Origin: JBGTGG01 sp964398945
GTDB lineage: Bacteria > Bacteroidota > Bacteroidia > Cytophagales > Cyclobacteriaceae
DNA length: 26,486 nt
NCBI GenBank assembly: GCA_964398945.1
Contig: CAYNOT010000031.1
Coordinates: 1 to 26,486, forward strand
Direction of reading: 5' to 3'
A model generated the notes under the pieces. That model saw only the letters and a program-made list of their open reading frames with translations, searched no databases and was not told the origin of the DNA. Below, piece by piece: positions 1 through 7,392 of the stretch (positions are counted from its first letter, which is position 1; the number at the start of each line of letters is the position of its first letter). A program made the position numbers and the translations under genes.

Positions 1-16
1 ATTTAGTTTCTCCTTT
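1..16 (-). promoter_or_regulatory. Possible RBS of a gene cut by the left edge
   Basis: Read on the minus strand, positions 16 to 10 spell AAAGGAG, and seven bases later the window ends in AT. If the next base is G, this is a start codon at ideal spacing. The site lies just beyond the hairpin element at 47-177, where the next cassette gene would be expected in the orientation of the two genes upstream. The start codon itself is not in the window, so this is inference. Confidence 0.3.
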
Positions 17-46
17 ATTAGATGACAACTTTGTCCCGGCCACATT

Positions 47-177
47 GCCACCAACGCTCGGCTATGGCAAGTGGCGGTTTTGAAAACGTTTTTGTCCACC
101 GTAACCGAACGTAGTAGCAAGATAAATATTTTCGTCAACACTTTCGCCCGCCATTTGCCATAGCTATTGTTGTGCGC
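47..177 (-). repeat. attC-like imperfect inverted repeat, distal
   Basis: Two arms, 61-77 and 148-164, are reverse complements at 16 of 17 positions (core GCTATGGCAA). Outside them lie a GCCACCAAC end at 47-55 and a GTTGTGCGC end at 169-177. On the minus strand the element therefore begins GCGCACAAC and ends GTTGGTGGC, with about 70 bases between the arms. The outer end GCGCACAAC also occurs exactly at 1067-1075 in the second element, although the stems there are unrelated. Conserved ends with an element-specific stem resemble integron attC sites. The integron core (RYYYAAC/GTTRRRY) is not matched exactly, so attC-like describes the architecture only. The stop codon of the 144-residue gene lies inside the element. 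Confidence 0.55.
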
Positions 178-598
178 TGGCCGACTCGTCAGCCGTTATA
201 TGTTTTAAACAAAGTCTCAAGTCCTTAGCTGATTTCAAAATCATCTTTTCAGTCTCATCTTTAGTTTCTAAGTCCTTGAAGTATTTATTGTTTTGTTTAA
301 ATTCAATCTTATCTAATGTTTTTAAAATTCTATCGTTCATTTGATTCAAATGAAAAGTCTTTGTTTTGTCGTCATAGTCGGATTTTTGTCCATTGTTGAG
401 AGTAAACAGTGTCACCCGAAGAGAATTGTCAATTGTTTCAAGGGAAATTGAAATTGTTTTGGTCTTGTCGTCAGTGAATTCCACGTCATAGAAGACATTT
501 CCATTTGCCGTCTTTTTGTTCAGTCTGAATTGAAACTCTGTCAACAAGAACGAAAATGCTTTTGTAGCATAGTCTATATAAACTTCTTCCTCAATCAT
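164..598 (-). CDS. Hypothetical 144-residue protein, second cassette gene
   Basis: I do not recognise the family. The product is a soluble, charged protein of 144 residues with no signal peptide or membrane segment. It looks like mixed alpha/beta: an N-terminal helix, beta-rich stretches with Asp/Lys turns around residues 38-85 (two similar DDKTKT turns), then a Lys-rich helical tail. The ATG at 598 lies four bases after the stop of the upstream lipoprotein gene, so the two are probably co-transcribed. The last codons (SASAQQ and TAG) run into the hairpin element at 47-177, so the gene ends inside the putative recombination site, as some integron cassette genes do. Base composition is visibly more AT-rich than in the metabolic genes further right. 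Function is unknown; accessory gene status is inferred from context. Confidence 0.65.
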   Translation of the reverse strand: MIEEEVYIDYATKAFSFLLTEFQFRLNKKTANGNVFYDVEFTDDKTKTISISLETIDNSLRVTLFTLNNGQKSDYDDKTKTFHLNQMNDRILKTLDKIEFKQNNKYFKDLETKDETEKMILKSAKDLRLCLKHITADESASAQQ

Positions 599-602
599 TT
601 GG

Positions 603-1052
603 TCAATTGCTATTTGACTTTATCCTTGTAGGTTGTGGTTCTTTGAGTGTTGTAGTTCTCAAAATTATCGCGTCCATTATCTGCTTGGGCACTATTAAGT
701 TAATAATTACAGCTTCTTTTATTTTGATCTGATTCTTTTTCGCCTGGTTAATTACTTCGTTAATAAACTCCTTCTCAATTGAGTCCCTCTTAAAATAAAA
801 ATCAGTTAACTGAATTTCTTCTCCAAAGGCAGAAGCAATTTTTTTAGTTTCAAGGAAAAGTTTCTCTTTCTGCATAGTATCTAGTGGAGATCTCGCTTTA
901 GTTATATATTGGATTTCATAACCGATCATCAAGCCCCACTTGTCCATAAACATAAAAGAATGGTCTATCACATTTTTCTGAGCATCACATGACCCGATAC
1001 CAGTAAGTAGGAGAAGAGTCAAAATTGTCAATGTTTTTTTTAGTTGTTCCAT
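603..1052 (-). CDS. Hypothetical small lipoprotein, first cassette gene
   Basis: A 149-residue protein I cannot assign to a family. The N-terminus is a lipoprotein signal: basic start (MEQLKK), a hydrophobic stretch rich in Leu and Thr, and a lipobox ending GIGSC with the acceptor Cys at residue 22. The mature protein should be tethered to a membrane on the periplasmic side. The remainder is about 125 residues with a Lys-rich helical middle and a hydrophobic strand-like stretch near residue 118. I chose the ATG at 1052 because it puts the signal at the very N-terminus. ATGs at 1058 and 1097 are in frame, but the last would add basic, polar residues and overlap the hairpin element. The gene starts just after that element and sits four bases before the next gene. 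Confidence 0.6.
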   Translation of the reverse strand: MEQLKKTLTILTLLLLTGIGSCDAQKNVIDHSFMFMDKWGLMIGYEIQYITKARSPLDTMQKEKLFLETKKIASAFGEEIQLTDFYFKRDSIEKEFINEVINQAKKNQIKIKEAVIINLIVPKQIMDAIILRTTTLKEPQPTRIKSNSN

Positions 1053-1066
1053 TTTCATTTCGGCTT

Positions 1067-1179
1067 GCGCACAACGCCCGAATATACGCAATTGCATATA
1101 TATCGAGTGTGTCTGTAGTGGGTAAAAAACGCTTAATCCAACATAAAAAGCAAGAAAATGGCGTATATTTCAAAAGCGC
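1067..1179 (-). repeat. attC/attI-like imperfect inverted repeat, proximal
   Basis: The outer ends are GCGCACAAC at 1067-1075 and a shorter GCGC at 1176-1179. Inside, GAATATACGC (1080-1089) pairs with the arm at 1161-1171 apart from one extra base. The central part of about 70 bases is AT-rich. On the minus strand the end toward the cassette reads GGGCGTTGTGCGC, close to GAGCGTTGGTGGC at the matching end of the distal element. The stop codon of the recombinase gene (1184-1186) abuts this element, and the lipoprotein gene begins just after it, so it sits exactly between recombinase and cassette. It could be an attI-like docking site, an ordinary inter-cassette site, or simply a terminator-like hairpin. 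Confidence 0.5.
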
Positions 1180-1183
1180 AGTT

Positions 1184-2353
1184 TTAATCATCCCTTCTTT
1201 TTTCTATTATTTTAGTAGCAACAATATTGTCCAGGGGGCTTTTAATCTTATCTAAGCCGAAACGGGTCACTTGCGCGTATAATTCTGTGGTAACTGGCGA
1301 TTCGTGCCCCAACAATACTTGGATGTAGCGGGTTGAGGTACCAGATTCCAATAAGTGGGTTGCGAAGGAATGGCGAAGCATATGGAGTCGCACACGTTTC
1401 TTCAATCCTGCTTTTTTTACGGCTGAACTCAATATACTTCGTAGACTACTTTCGGTATAGCGGTCTCCTTTTTGCCCCTCAAATAACCAAAACTTAGGCG
1501 CATACTCTTTCAAATAACGTGCAATAATGGGTGCCAACGTGCTGGCAAGTATGCTCTGCCTGTCTTTTCTGCCTTTTCCATTACGGATAAAAACAATATT
1601 ACGGTCCAAATCAACATCACCAATGCGTAGGTTCAGTACTTCACTGCGCCTAAGCCCTGCTGAATAGGTAAGCATCAACAAACACTGGTGCTTTAGGTTA
1701 TCCAACGCACTAAAGATGGCCATCACTTCTTCCTCGCTTAAAACTTCCGGCAACCTCCGCTCTTTCATGGGCCGTTCTATATAGTATACCTTCCGCGCCT
1801 GAAGCAATACTTTTTCATAAAAAAATTTGATTGCATTGATCGCCTGGTTCTGATGGCTCCTGCTTATTTTTTTCTGCTCAACCAAATACAATAGGTAGTT
1901 GCGAATTTCCAGCTCTTCAAGATCGGCAGGATGGGAATCATAATAGAAGAGCAAGAATTGTGTGAAATTCGAAAGATAGGTTTTGTGTGTATTGGGTGAA
2001 TAGCCCCGCAGGTTTAGCTTTTGTTCCATCATGCGCAAAGCTTGCTTGTGCACAGGGTTCAATTCTTTTTTTGGAGGAGATTGTCCTTCAGGTAAGTGCA
2101 CACCCGTTGGTTCGGGTTGGGTAGTTGTGTTTTCAAACCCCTGAAGTTCAACCGCGGCTTTTTGCTCCAATTGTTCACAAAGTTCAGCCAGGGAAATATT
2201 TTTCTGAAGCAAATACCAACACCGATGGGTGCTGCTATACTTTCGTGCAGGTAATTTTTTTACCACTTCTGCCAACTCAGGATCGTAAGGAAAGTAGATA
2301 CCGAAACAAAGTTCATCACGATGAAATAACGGCTTAACGATAATTTTTTTCAT
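1184..2353 (-). CDS. Tyrosine recombinase/integrase with extra N-terminal domain
   Basis: A 389-residue site-specific recombinase that would cut and rejoin DNA through a phosphotyrosine. The expected active-site set is present: Arg235 (in SAGLRRSE), Lys260, His324 and Arg327 (HMLRHSF), His350 (LLGHES) and nucleophile Tyr359. Residues about 100-190 form the SAM-like core-binding domain (LRGYSPNTHKTYLSNF). The first 95 residues are an addition: a beta-rich module with a LPARKY...CWYLL pattern, faintly like HARP-type DNA-binding domains, then a Pro-rich linker. The catalytic domain is XerC/D-like; I do not see the extra helix that marks integron IntI between the second and third motifs. It lies upstream of, and in the same direction as, the two cassette genes and two hairpin elements, which suggests it may act on them. 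Family is sure; substrate is inference. Confidence 0.9.
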   Translation of the reverse strand: MKKIIVKPLFHRDELCFGIYFPYDPELAEVVKKLPARKYSSTHRCWYLLQKNISLAELCEQLEQKAAVELQGFENTTTQPEPTGVHLPEGQSPPKKELNPVHKQALRMMEQKLNLRGYSPNTHKTYLSNFTQFLLFYYDSHPADLEELEIRNYLLYLVEQKKISRSHQNQAINAIKFFYEKVLLQARKVYYIERPMKERRLPEVLSEEEVMAIFSALDNLKHQCLLMLTYSAGLRRSEVLNLRIGDVDLDRNIVFIRNGKGRKDRQSILASTLAPIIARYLKEYAPKFWLFEGQKGDRYTESSLRSILSSAVKKAGLKKRVRLHMLRHSFATHLLESGTSTRYIQVLLGHESPVTTELYAQVTRFGLDKIKSPLDNIVATKIIEKRRDD

Positions 2354-2587
2354 TGTTGATCGTTTTATTCAAGGTCAACGATTCCGGAATATAGCAAATA
2401 AAAAACCCACATCATAAAGGAATCACCTAAGAAGTGGTATGGGCTGGCAGTTCTTCCACCGTCCACATAATTCCTCAACTGCTTATGAAATTCTTACGTG
2501 TGCCTGTATAAGGATTTATCTATTTTTCTACATTGCAAACCAAATAGACTTATTTAAATCCAAATGTTTTATTAAACCCCACTGACT

Positions 2588-4228
2588 TTGAAAAGGAGAG
2601 ATTTTGTACAATTAGCAGGTTTGGGATTAGGCGCAACAGCAATGCCGCTTTCTCTTTTTGGAAACCCGATTTCTGCTGAAGCCCTGCTGGATGTTGGGCC
2701 CGATGCGGCCGCAAAAAAGAAGTTGGCGGACATCGCCCTGAATACCACTAAATCGAAAGGCGCCACGTACACCGATGTGCGGATAGGCCGCTATTTAAAC
2801 CAGTTTGTTTTTACGCGCGAAACACGGGTCCAAGGTATTACAAACACGGAATCATACGGTGTTGGTATCCGCGTGATCAGTAATGGAACCTGGGGGTTTG
2901 CTGCCACCAATGATGTTACACCCGATGGCATCAAAAAAGCAGCGGAGCAAGCAGTAGCTATTGCAAATGCGAATTCAAAATTTCAAACCGAACCCGTAAA
3001 ATTGGCACCAACCAAATCACTGGGCGAAGTTTCATGGAAAACACCGATCAAGAAAAATGCTTTTGAAGTTCCGGTGTCCGATAAAGTAGACTTGTTATTG
3101 GCTACAAATGCTGCCGCCATGAAAGGCGGTGCCAGCTTTGTGAACTCCGTGCTCTTTATGGTAAACGAACAAAAATATTTCGCCTCAAGCGAAGGTTCGT
3201 ATATCGACCAGGATGTTCATCGCATCTGGCCAAACTTTGGTGTAACGGTTGTTGATCGTGCCGAAGGAAAATTCAAGGCGCGTCAGGCAATGAGTTCGCC
3301 AATGGGAATGGGCTATGAATATTTGGATGCACGTTCTTCTGATAAAATCCCCGGACCAGGCGGCCTCCAATTGTACACAAACTCGTATGATATAATTGAA
3401 GATGCCACACTGGCGGCAGAACAAGCCAAAGAAATGCTTTCCGCAAAATCTGTCGACCCGGGAAAGTATTCCATGGTGCTGGAGCCAAACCACCTTGGCC
3501 TTACCATTCATGAGTCCGTGGGCCACCCGCTTGAACTCGACCGCGTATTGGGATACGAAGCCAACTATGCAGGAACCAGTTTCGCTACGATGGACAAATG
3601 GAAATCCGGCAACTTTAATTATGGAAGCAAGATCGTCAATATTTTTGCCGATAAAACCCAGGAAGGTTCGCTTGGGGCAGTTGGGTATGATGATGAAGGT
3701 GTTCCGTGCAAGCGCTGGGACCTTATTAAAGATGGTGTGTTGGTAAATTACCAGGCTATTCGCGACCAGGTTCACATGCTGGACCAAAAGGAATCGCATG
3801 GATGCTGCTACTCACAAAGCTGGAGCGATGTACAATTCCAACGCATGCCAAATGTTTCGTTGGCCCCTGGCAAAGAGAAGTACTCTTCGGCTCAGATGAT
3901 CAAAGATGTTGAGAAAGGGATTTATATCGCGGGCCGTGGATCGTATTCAATCGATCAACAACGCTACAACTTCCAGTTTGGCGGAACGGTTTTCTATGAA
4001 ATTAAAAATGGTGTGATCGCAGGGATGCTGAATGATGTTGCTTATCAATCGAACACGCAGGAGTTTTGGAACAGCTGTACAAAAATCTGTGATGAGAGCG
4101 ATTACAGGATGTTTGGATCTTTCTTCGATGGAAAAGGACAACCTTCTCAGGTAAGTGCGGTGTCGCATGGAAGCTCAACTTCACGGTTCGACAACATCAA
4201 TGTCATCAACACAGGAAGGACCATTTGA
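2588..4228 (+). CDS. tldD: TldD-family metalloprotease with Tat-type signal
   Basis: A 546-residue member of the TldD/PmbA (peptidase U62) family. The zinc-binding HExxxH motif is intact as HESVGH, residues 308-313. In characterised members TldD is the metal-bearing half of a TldD-TldE protease that degrades unfolded peptides, for example microcin B17 precursor and CcdA in E. coli. The start is TTG at 2588: an in-frame stop at 2573-2575 leaves no room upstream except a CTG, and the TTG places a twin-arginine signal (KRRDF, then a hydrophobic stretch to about residue 24) at the N-terminus. Classical TldD is cytoplasmic, so this copy is predicted to be exported. The partner gene starts 30 bases downstream. 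The signal type could be misread, but the two arginines, the following Phe and the moderate hydrophobicity fit Tat better than Sec. Confidence 0.9.
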   Translation: MKRRDFVQLAGLGLGATAMPLSLFGNPISAEALLDVGPDAAAKKKLADIALNTTKSKGATYTDVRIGRYLNQFVFTRETRVQGITNTESYGVGIRVISNGTWGFAATNDVTPDGIKKAAEQAVAIANANSKFQTEPVKLAPTKSLGEVSWKTPIKKNAFEVPVSDKVDLLLATNAAAMKGGASFVNSVLFMVNEQKYFASSEGSYIDQDVHRIWPNFGVTVVDRAEGKFKARQAMSSPMGMGYEYLDARSSDKIPGPGGLQLYTNSYDIIEDATLAAEQAKEMLSAKSVDPGKYSMVLEPNHLGLTIHESVGHPLELDRVLGYEANYAGTSFATMDKWKSGNFNYGSKIVNIFADKTQEGSLGAVGYDDEGVPCKRWDLIKDGVLVNYQAIRDQVHMLDQKESHGCCYSQSWSDVQFQRMPNVSLAPGKEKYSSAQMIKDVEKGIYIAGRGSYSIDQQRYNFQFGGTVFYEIKNGVIAGMLNDVAYQSNTQEFWNSCTKICDESDYRMFGSFFDGKGQPSQVSAVSHGSSTSRFDNINVINTGRTI

Positions 4229-4258
4229 TTTTTTTAAAACGCTAAGAACAAACATATC

Positions 4259-5575
4259 ATGGCAATACTTTCAAAAGAAGAAGCAAAAAAAATATTGGAA
4301 AAGGTAATAGGCCTTTCCAAAGCGGATGGATGCGAAGCGAATTTAAACGGTTCGAATGAAGGAAACATCCGGTACGCACGAAATTCGGTTTCCACAGCAG
4401 GACATAACAGCAATGTAAATCTTGCAGTGCAATCGAATTACGGAACTAAAGTAGGCACAGCAACAGTCAATGAGTTTGATGATGCATCGCTTGAAAAAGT
4501 GGTAAGAAGATCGGAAGAGCTGGCGAAGTTGGCACCCGAAAACCCGGAGTTTATGCCACCGTTGGGGCCACAAACATACGGTGAGTCGAAAACCTATTTT
4601 GATTCATACAAAAAACTAACGCCTGAATCACGCGCGGCAGCTGCGGCCAAAAGTATTGAACCTGCTGCGAAAAAGGATGTGACGGCTGCAGGCTTTATTG
4701 AAGACCGCCATAGTTTCGCATCGATGATGAACACTGCCGGGCTGTTTGCTTACAATGAATCAACCAACATAGACTTCACCGTAACCATGCGCACCGATGA
4801 TGGCACCGGTTCAGGTTGGGTTACCCGTGATTACAATGATGTAGGTAAACTGGATACTGCTGAAGCGTCCAACATTGCATTGAACAAAGCGATTATGTCG
4901 CGCGAAGCAAAAGCTATTGAGCCGGGAAAATACACCGTGATTCTGGAGCCATCCGCAGCTTCTGATTTATTGGGCAACATGCTGTCTAGCCTGAATGCAC
5001 GAACTGCCGATGAAGGAAGGAGCTTTATGTCGAAGAAAGGTGGTGGTACAAAAATAGGGGAGAAGATTGTGGATGAACGTGTCAACATTTATACCGATCC
5101 GTTTAACCTTGAAGTTCCTGCATCACCGTGGACTGGTGACGGACAGGCACGGAAGAAAATGGACATCATTCGCAATGGTGAAGTAAAGAATTTGTTTTAC
5201 GATCGGTATTGGGCGTCACAAAAAAATGTAGAGCCCGTTCCGTTTCCGGGAAATATTATCATGGAAGGTGGTACAGCTTCGGTTGAGGATTTGATAAAGA
5301 GCACAGCCAAAGGTGTTTTGGTTACACGCTTCTGGTACATCCGTTCCGTTGATCCGCAAACATTACTGTACACAGGACTTACCCGTGACGGTACTTTTTA
5401 TATTGAGAACGGAAAGATCAAACACCCGATCAAAAATTTCCGCTTCAATGAAAGCCCGATTATCATGTTGAACAACCTGGAAACACTGGGCAAACCAACC
5501 CGCGTGAATGGAAGGTTGATCCCGGCCATGAAGATTCGCGACTTTACGTTTACAAGTTTATCAGACGCGGTTTAA
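4259..5575 (+). CDS. TldE/PmbA-family protease partner
   Basis: A 438-residue TldD/PmbA family protein, the TldE-like half of the pair. It has the family's N-terminal domain (VIGLSKADGCEANL, then the AVQSNYGTKVGTA region) and C-terminal domain (PGKYTVILEPSAASDLL, ASPWTGDGQ, NGEVKNLF), but at the position of the TldD zinc motif it reads SAASDLLGNM with no HExxxH. That is the expected state for TldE, which pairs with the metal-bearing TldD. No signal peptide is apparent, unlike its neighbour, which raises the question of how an exported TldD and a cytoplasmic TldE would meet. The ATG at 4259 starts 30 bases after tldD, and a strong terminator follows, so the two form a transcription unit. Confidence 0.88.
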   Translation: MAILSKEEAKKILEKVIGLSKADGCEANLNGSNEGNIRYARNSVSTAGHNSNVNLAVQSNYGTKVGTATVNEFDDASLEKVVRRSEELAKLAPENPEFMPPLGPQTYGESKTYFDSYKKLTPESRAAAAAKSIEPAAKKDVTAAGFIEDRHSFASMMNTAGLFAYNESTNIDFTVTMRTDDGTGSGWVTRDYNDVGKLDTAEASNIALNKAIMSREAKAIEPGKYTVILEPSAASDLLGNMLSSLNARTADEGRSFMSKKGGGTKIGEKIVDERVNIYTDPFNLEVPASPWTGDGQARKKMDIIRNGEVKNLFYDRYWASQKNVEPVPFPGNIIMEGGTASVEDLIKSTAKGVLVTRFWYIRSVDPQTLLYTGLTRDGTFYIENGKIKHPIKNFRFNESPIIMLNNLETLGKPTRVNGRLIPAMKIRDFTFTSLSDAV

Positions 5576-5661
5576 TTTACGGATTTGTTGATTTGTAAAT
5601 TGGACGATTTGCAAAAGCATAATACCCGTATGTTTTGAGTGGAGTTTTAAAATGTAAAAAT

Positions 5662-5704
5662 CCGTTAGTCTACTGAGTATTTTTGGTAGTCTAACGGTTT
5701 TTTT
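5662..5704 (+). terminator. Rho-independent terminator after the tldD-tldE pair
   Basis: A 12-base stem pairs CCGTTAGTCTAC (5662-5673) with GTAGTCTAACGG (5686-5697), with a single T-T mismatch and a 12-base loop. Seven T residues follow (5698-5704). It ends the tldD-tldE unit and separates it from the MoxR operon. The rest of this 184-base spacer is AT-rich and contains several scattered copies of a GATTTGYAAA-like word (for example near 5608 and 5720). Confidence 0.8.
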
Positions 5705-5759
5705 AATTGACAATCAACCGATTTGCAAATTCCCTAGTTTACCAATTAGCAAATTAATT

Positions 5760-6371
5760 ATGTTTCGTTTTTTCTTTACACGCCTTCAATATGAATCCGG
5801 TGATTGGGATGTGGATCAGCGCATGCCTTCCAATGTGCTGAACTCCCTGGTCGAGTACACAACACTACCGGTCGATACACAGGAAAATGTAATCCCCCTT
5901 TCGGGGAACGAAATTTTTCGCGCACCCTTTTGTTATCTCAGTGGACATAAGTTGGTGGAGTTCAGCAAACAGGAGCGCGTGAATTTTGAAAAATATGTTC
6001 GCAATGGTGGCTTTGTTTTCGTGGATGATTGCAACCACGACATTGATGGGCTTTTTGCGAAATCTTTTGAAGCGCAGATGGAAATGATTTTTCCGGGGGA
6101 GTTAAAAAAAATCCCCAACAACCATCCGCTCTATTCAAGTTTTTTCACGTTTGATGGGCCGCCCACCACCACCCAGGAACTGAATGGTTGGGGCGATGAC
6201 ATCGTACATGATTATTTAAAAGCCATTCAAATCAACAACCGTATTGCAGTATTGTACAGCAACAAAGATTATGGTTGCGAATGGGATTATGACTTTAGGA
6301 ACAAACGATTTTATAAAATTGACAACACCCGGTTTAGTGTCAACATTGTGATGTATGCACTAACAGCCTAA
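5760..6371 (+). CDS. DUF4159-family protein
   Basis: A 203-residue DUF4159 protein. Typical features are the N-terminal FFFTRLQYESGDWD segment, the PFCYLSGH strand, and the VRNGGFVFVDDCNHD motif that resembles the core of a glutamine-amidotransferase-like Rossmann fold without its catalytic Cys. The biochemical role of DUF4159 is not established; the family recurs beside MoxR/DUF58/BatA genes, as here. No signal peptide or membrane helix is seen, so the protein is probably cytoplasmic. The ATG at 5760 is the first start after the terminator region, and the stop lies nine bases before the moxR gene. It is the first gene of a six-gene operon. Confidence 0.85.
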   Translation: MFRFFFTRLQYESGDWDVDQRMPSNVLNSLVEYTTLPVDTQENVIPLSGNEIFRAPFCYLSGHKLVEFSKQERVNFEKYVRNGGFVFVDDCNHDIDGLFAKSFEAQMEMIFPGELKKIPNNHPLYSSFFTFDGPPTTTQELNGWGDDIVHDYLKAIQINNRIAVLYSNKDYGCEWDYDFRNKRFYKIDNTRFSVNIVMYALTA

Positions 6372-6380
6372 CAAGAATTT

Positions 6381-7388
6381 ATGGAGCAGGATTTAAAGCA
6401 AGTTGAGCAAGAAGCAAAAGCACTAATCGGTAAGCTTACTGATTTGCGAAGTGAAATAAAAAAAGTAATTGTCGGGCAGGAGAAAGCGATTGATCAATTG
6501 TTGATTACTTTTTTGGCGGGCGGCCATGCATTATTGGAAGGCGTGCCCGGCCTGGCCAAAACATTGATGATCCGCTCAATGGCCGATGCAATTGATTTGT
6601 CGTTCAAACGCATTCAGTTTACGCCCGACTTAATGCCTTCGGATATTATCGGGACAGAAGTGCTGGAAGAAGACCATTCCACAGGGAAAAGGTTTTTTAA
6701 ATTCAACAAGGGGCCAATTTTCTCGAATATTATTTTGGCAGATGAGATCAACCGTACTTCTCCAAAAACCCAATCGGCTTTGCTCGAAGCGATGCAGGAG
6801 TTTGAAGTAACGTATGCCGGAACAACCTATATACTGGAAAAACCTTTCTTTATTCTGGCAACACAAAACCCGATTGAACAAGCAGGTACATTTCCGTTAC
6901 CGGAAGCGCAACTGGATCGTTTTCTTTTGTATATAAAAATCGATTACCCAACTGCTGAAGAGGAAGAATCAATTTTGATGAACACAACAGGAAGCAAGAA
7001 GAATAGAATTCAAAACGTAATTGACGGTAAAGAAATTGTGCAGGCACAAGCACTGGTGCGCGAAATACATATCAGCAGCGAATTGATTCGGTATGTTAGT
7101 GAAATTGTTCGCGCAACACGCCCGAACACCACCACGGTGAAATTTGTAAAAGACTGGGTGCGGTGGGGTGCAGGTCCGCGTGCCGGCCAGGCGATGATCC
7201 TTGCTGCGAAAGCGCGGGCACTTTTGAATGGCAGGTTTGCAGTAGTGTTGGAAGATTTGAATGAAGTGGCGCATGCTGTGTTGGGCCATCGTATCTTGAT
7301 GAATTTCCGCGCAGAAGCAGATGGTATCGCACCAAGCCGCGTTACAGAAGAATTAATGAAAGAGATAAAACCAACGGTTAAAATCTAA
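6381..7388 (+). CDS. MoxR-family AAA+ ATPase
   Basis: A 335-residue MoxR-type AAA+ ATPase. It has Walker A GVPGLAKT (residues 54-61), Walker B IILADE (117-122), sensor 1 ATQNP (160-164) and the LDRFLL arginine segment (178-183), followed by the C-terminal lid with a GPRAGQA motif. MoxR proteins work as chaperones or co-chaperones with partners carrying von Willebrand A (VWA) domains, often inserting metals or assembling envelope complexes. Here the partners are the DUF58 and BatA-like proteins encoded directly downstream. The protein should be cytoplasmic. The gap to the next gene is four bases. The client is unknown. Confidence 0.95.
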   Translation: MEQDLKQVEQEAKALIGKLTDLRSEIKKVIVGQEKAIDQLLITFLAGGHALLEGVPGLAKTLMIRSMADAIDLSFKRIQFTPDLMPSDIIGTEVLEEDHSTGKRFFKFNKGPIFSNIILADEINRTSPKTQSALLEAMQEFEVTYAGTTYILEKPFFILATQNPIEQAGTFPLPEAQLDRFLLYIKIDYPTAEEEESILMNTTGSKKNRIQNVIDGKEIVQAQALVREIHISSELIRYVSEIVRATRPNTTTVKFVKDWVRWGAGPRAGQAMILAAKARALLNGRFAVVLEDLNEVAHAVLGHRILMNFRAEADGIAPSRVTEELMKEIKPTVKI

Positions 7389-7392
7389 ACAG

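Noticed and set aside
47..177. A CRISPR-type array or insertion-sequence ends at the left edge
   Set aside because: There are no regularly spaced direct repeats and no transposase; the two elements have different stems and only share short ends.
985..1191. Minus-strand and plus-strand small frames over the proximal hairpin element
   Set aside because: They overlap the hairpin and the lipoprotein start, show no family resemblance and arise from AT-rich repeat sequence.
2354..2587. Possible promoter or hairpin in the spacer between the recombinase and tldD
   Set aside because: I found only a six-base imperfect stem and a partial -7 match (TACATTG); neither has the accompanying elements needed.
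3185..3799. Long minus-strand open frame of about 200 codons inside tldD
   Set aside because: It is antisense to a well-supported gene, with low-complexity Cys/His/Phe-rich translation and no start signals; a shadow of tldD codon usage.
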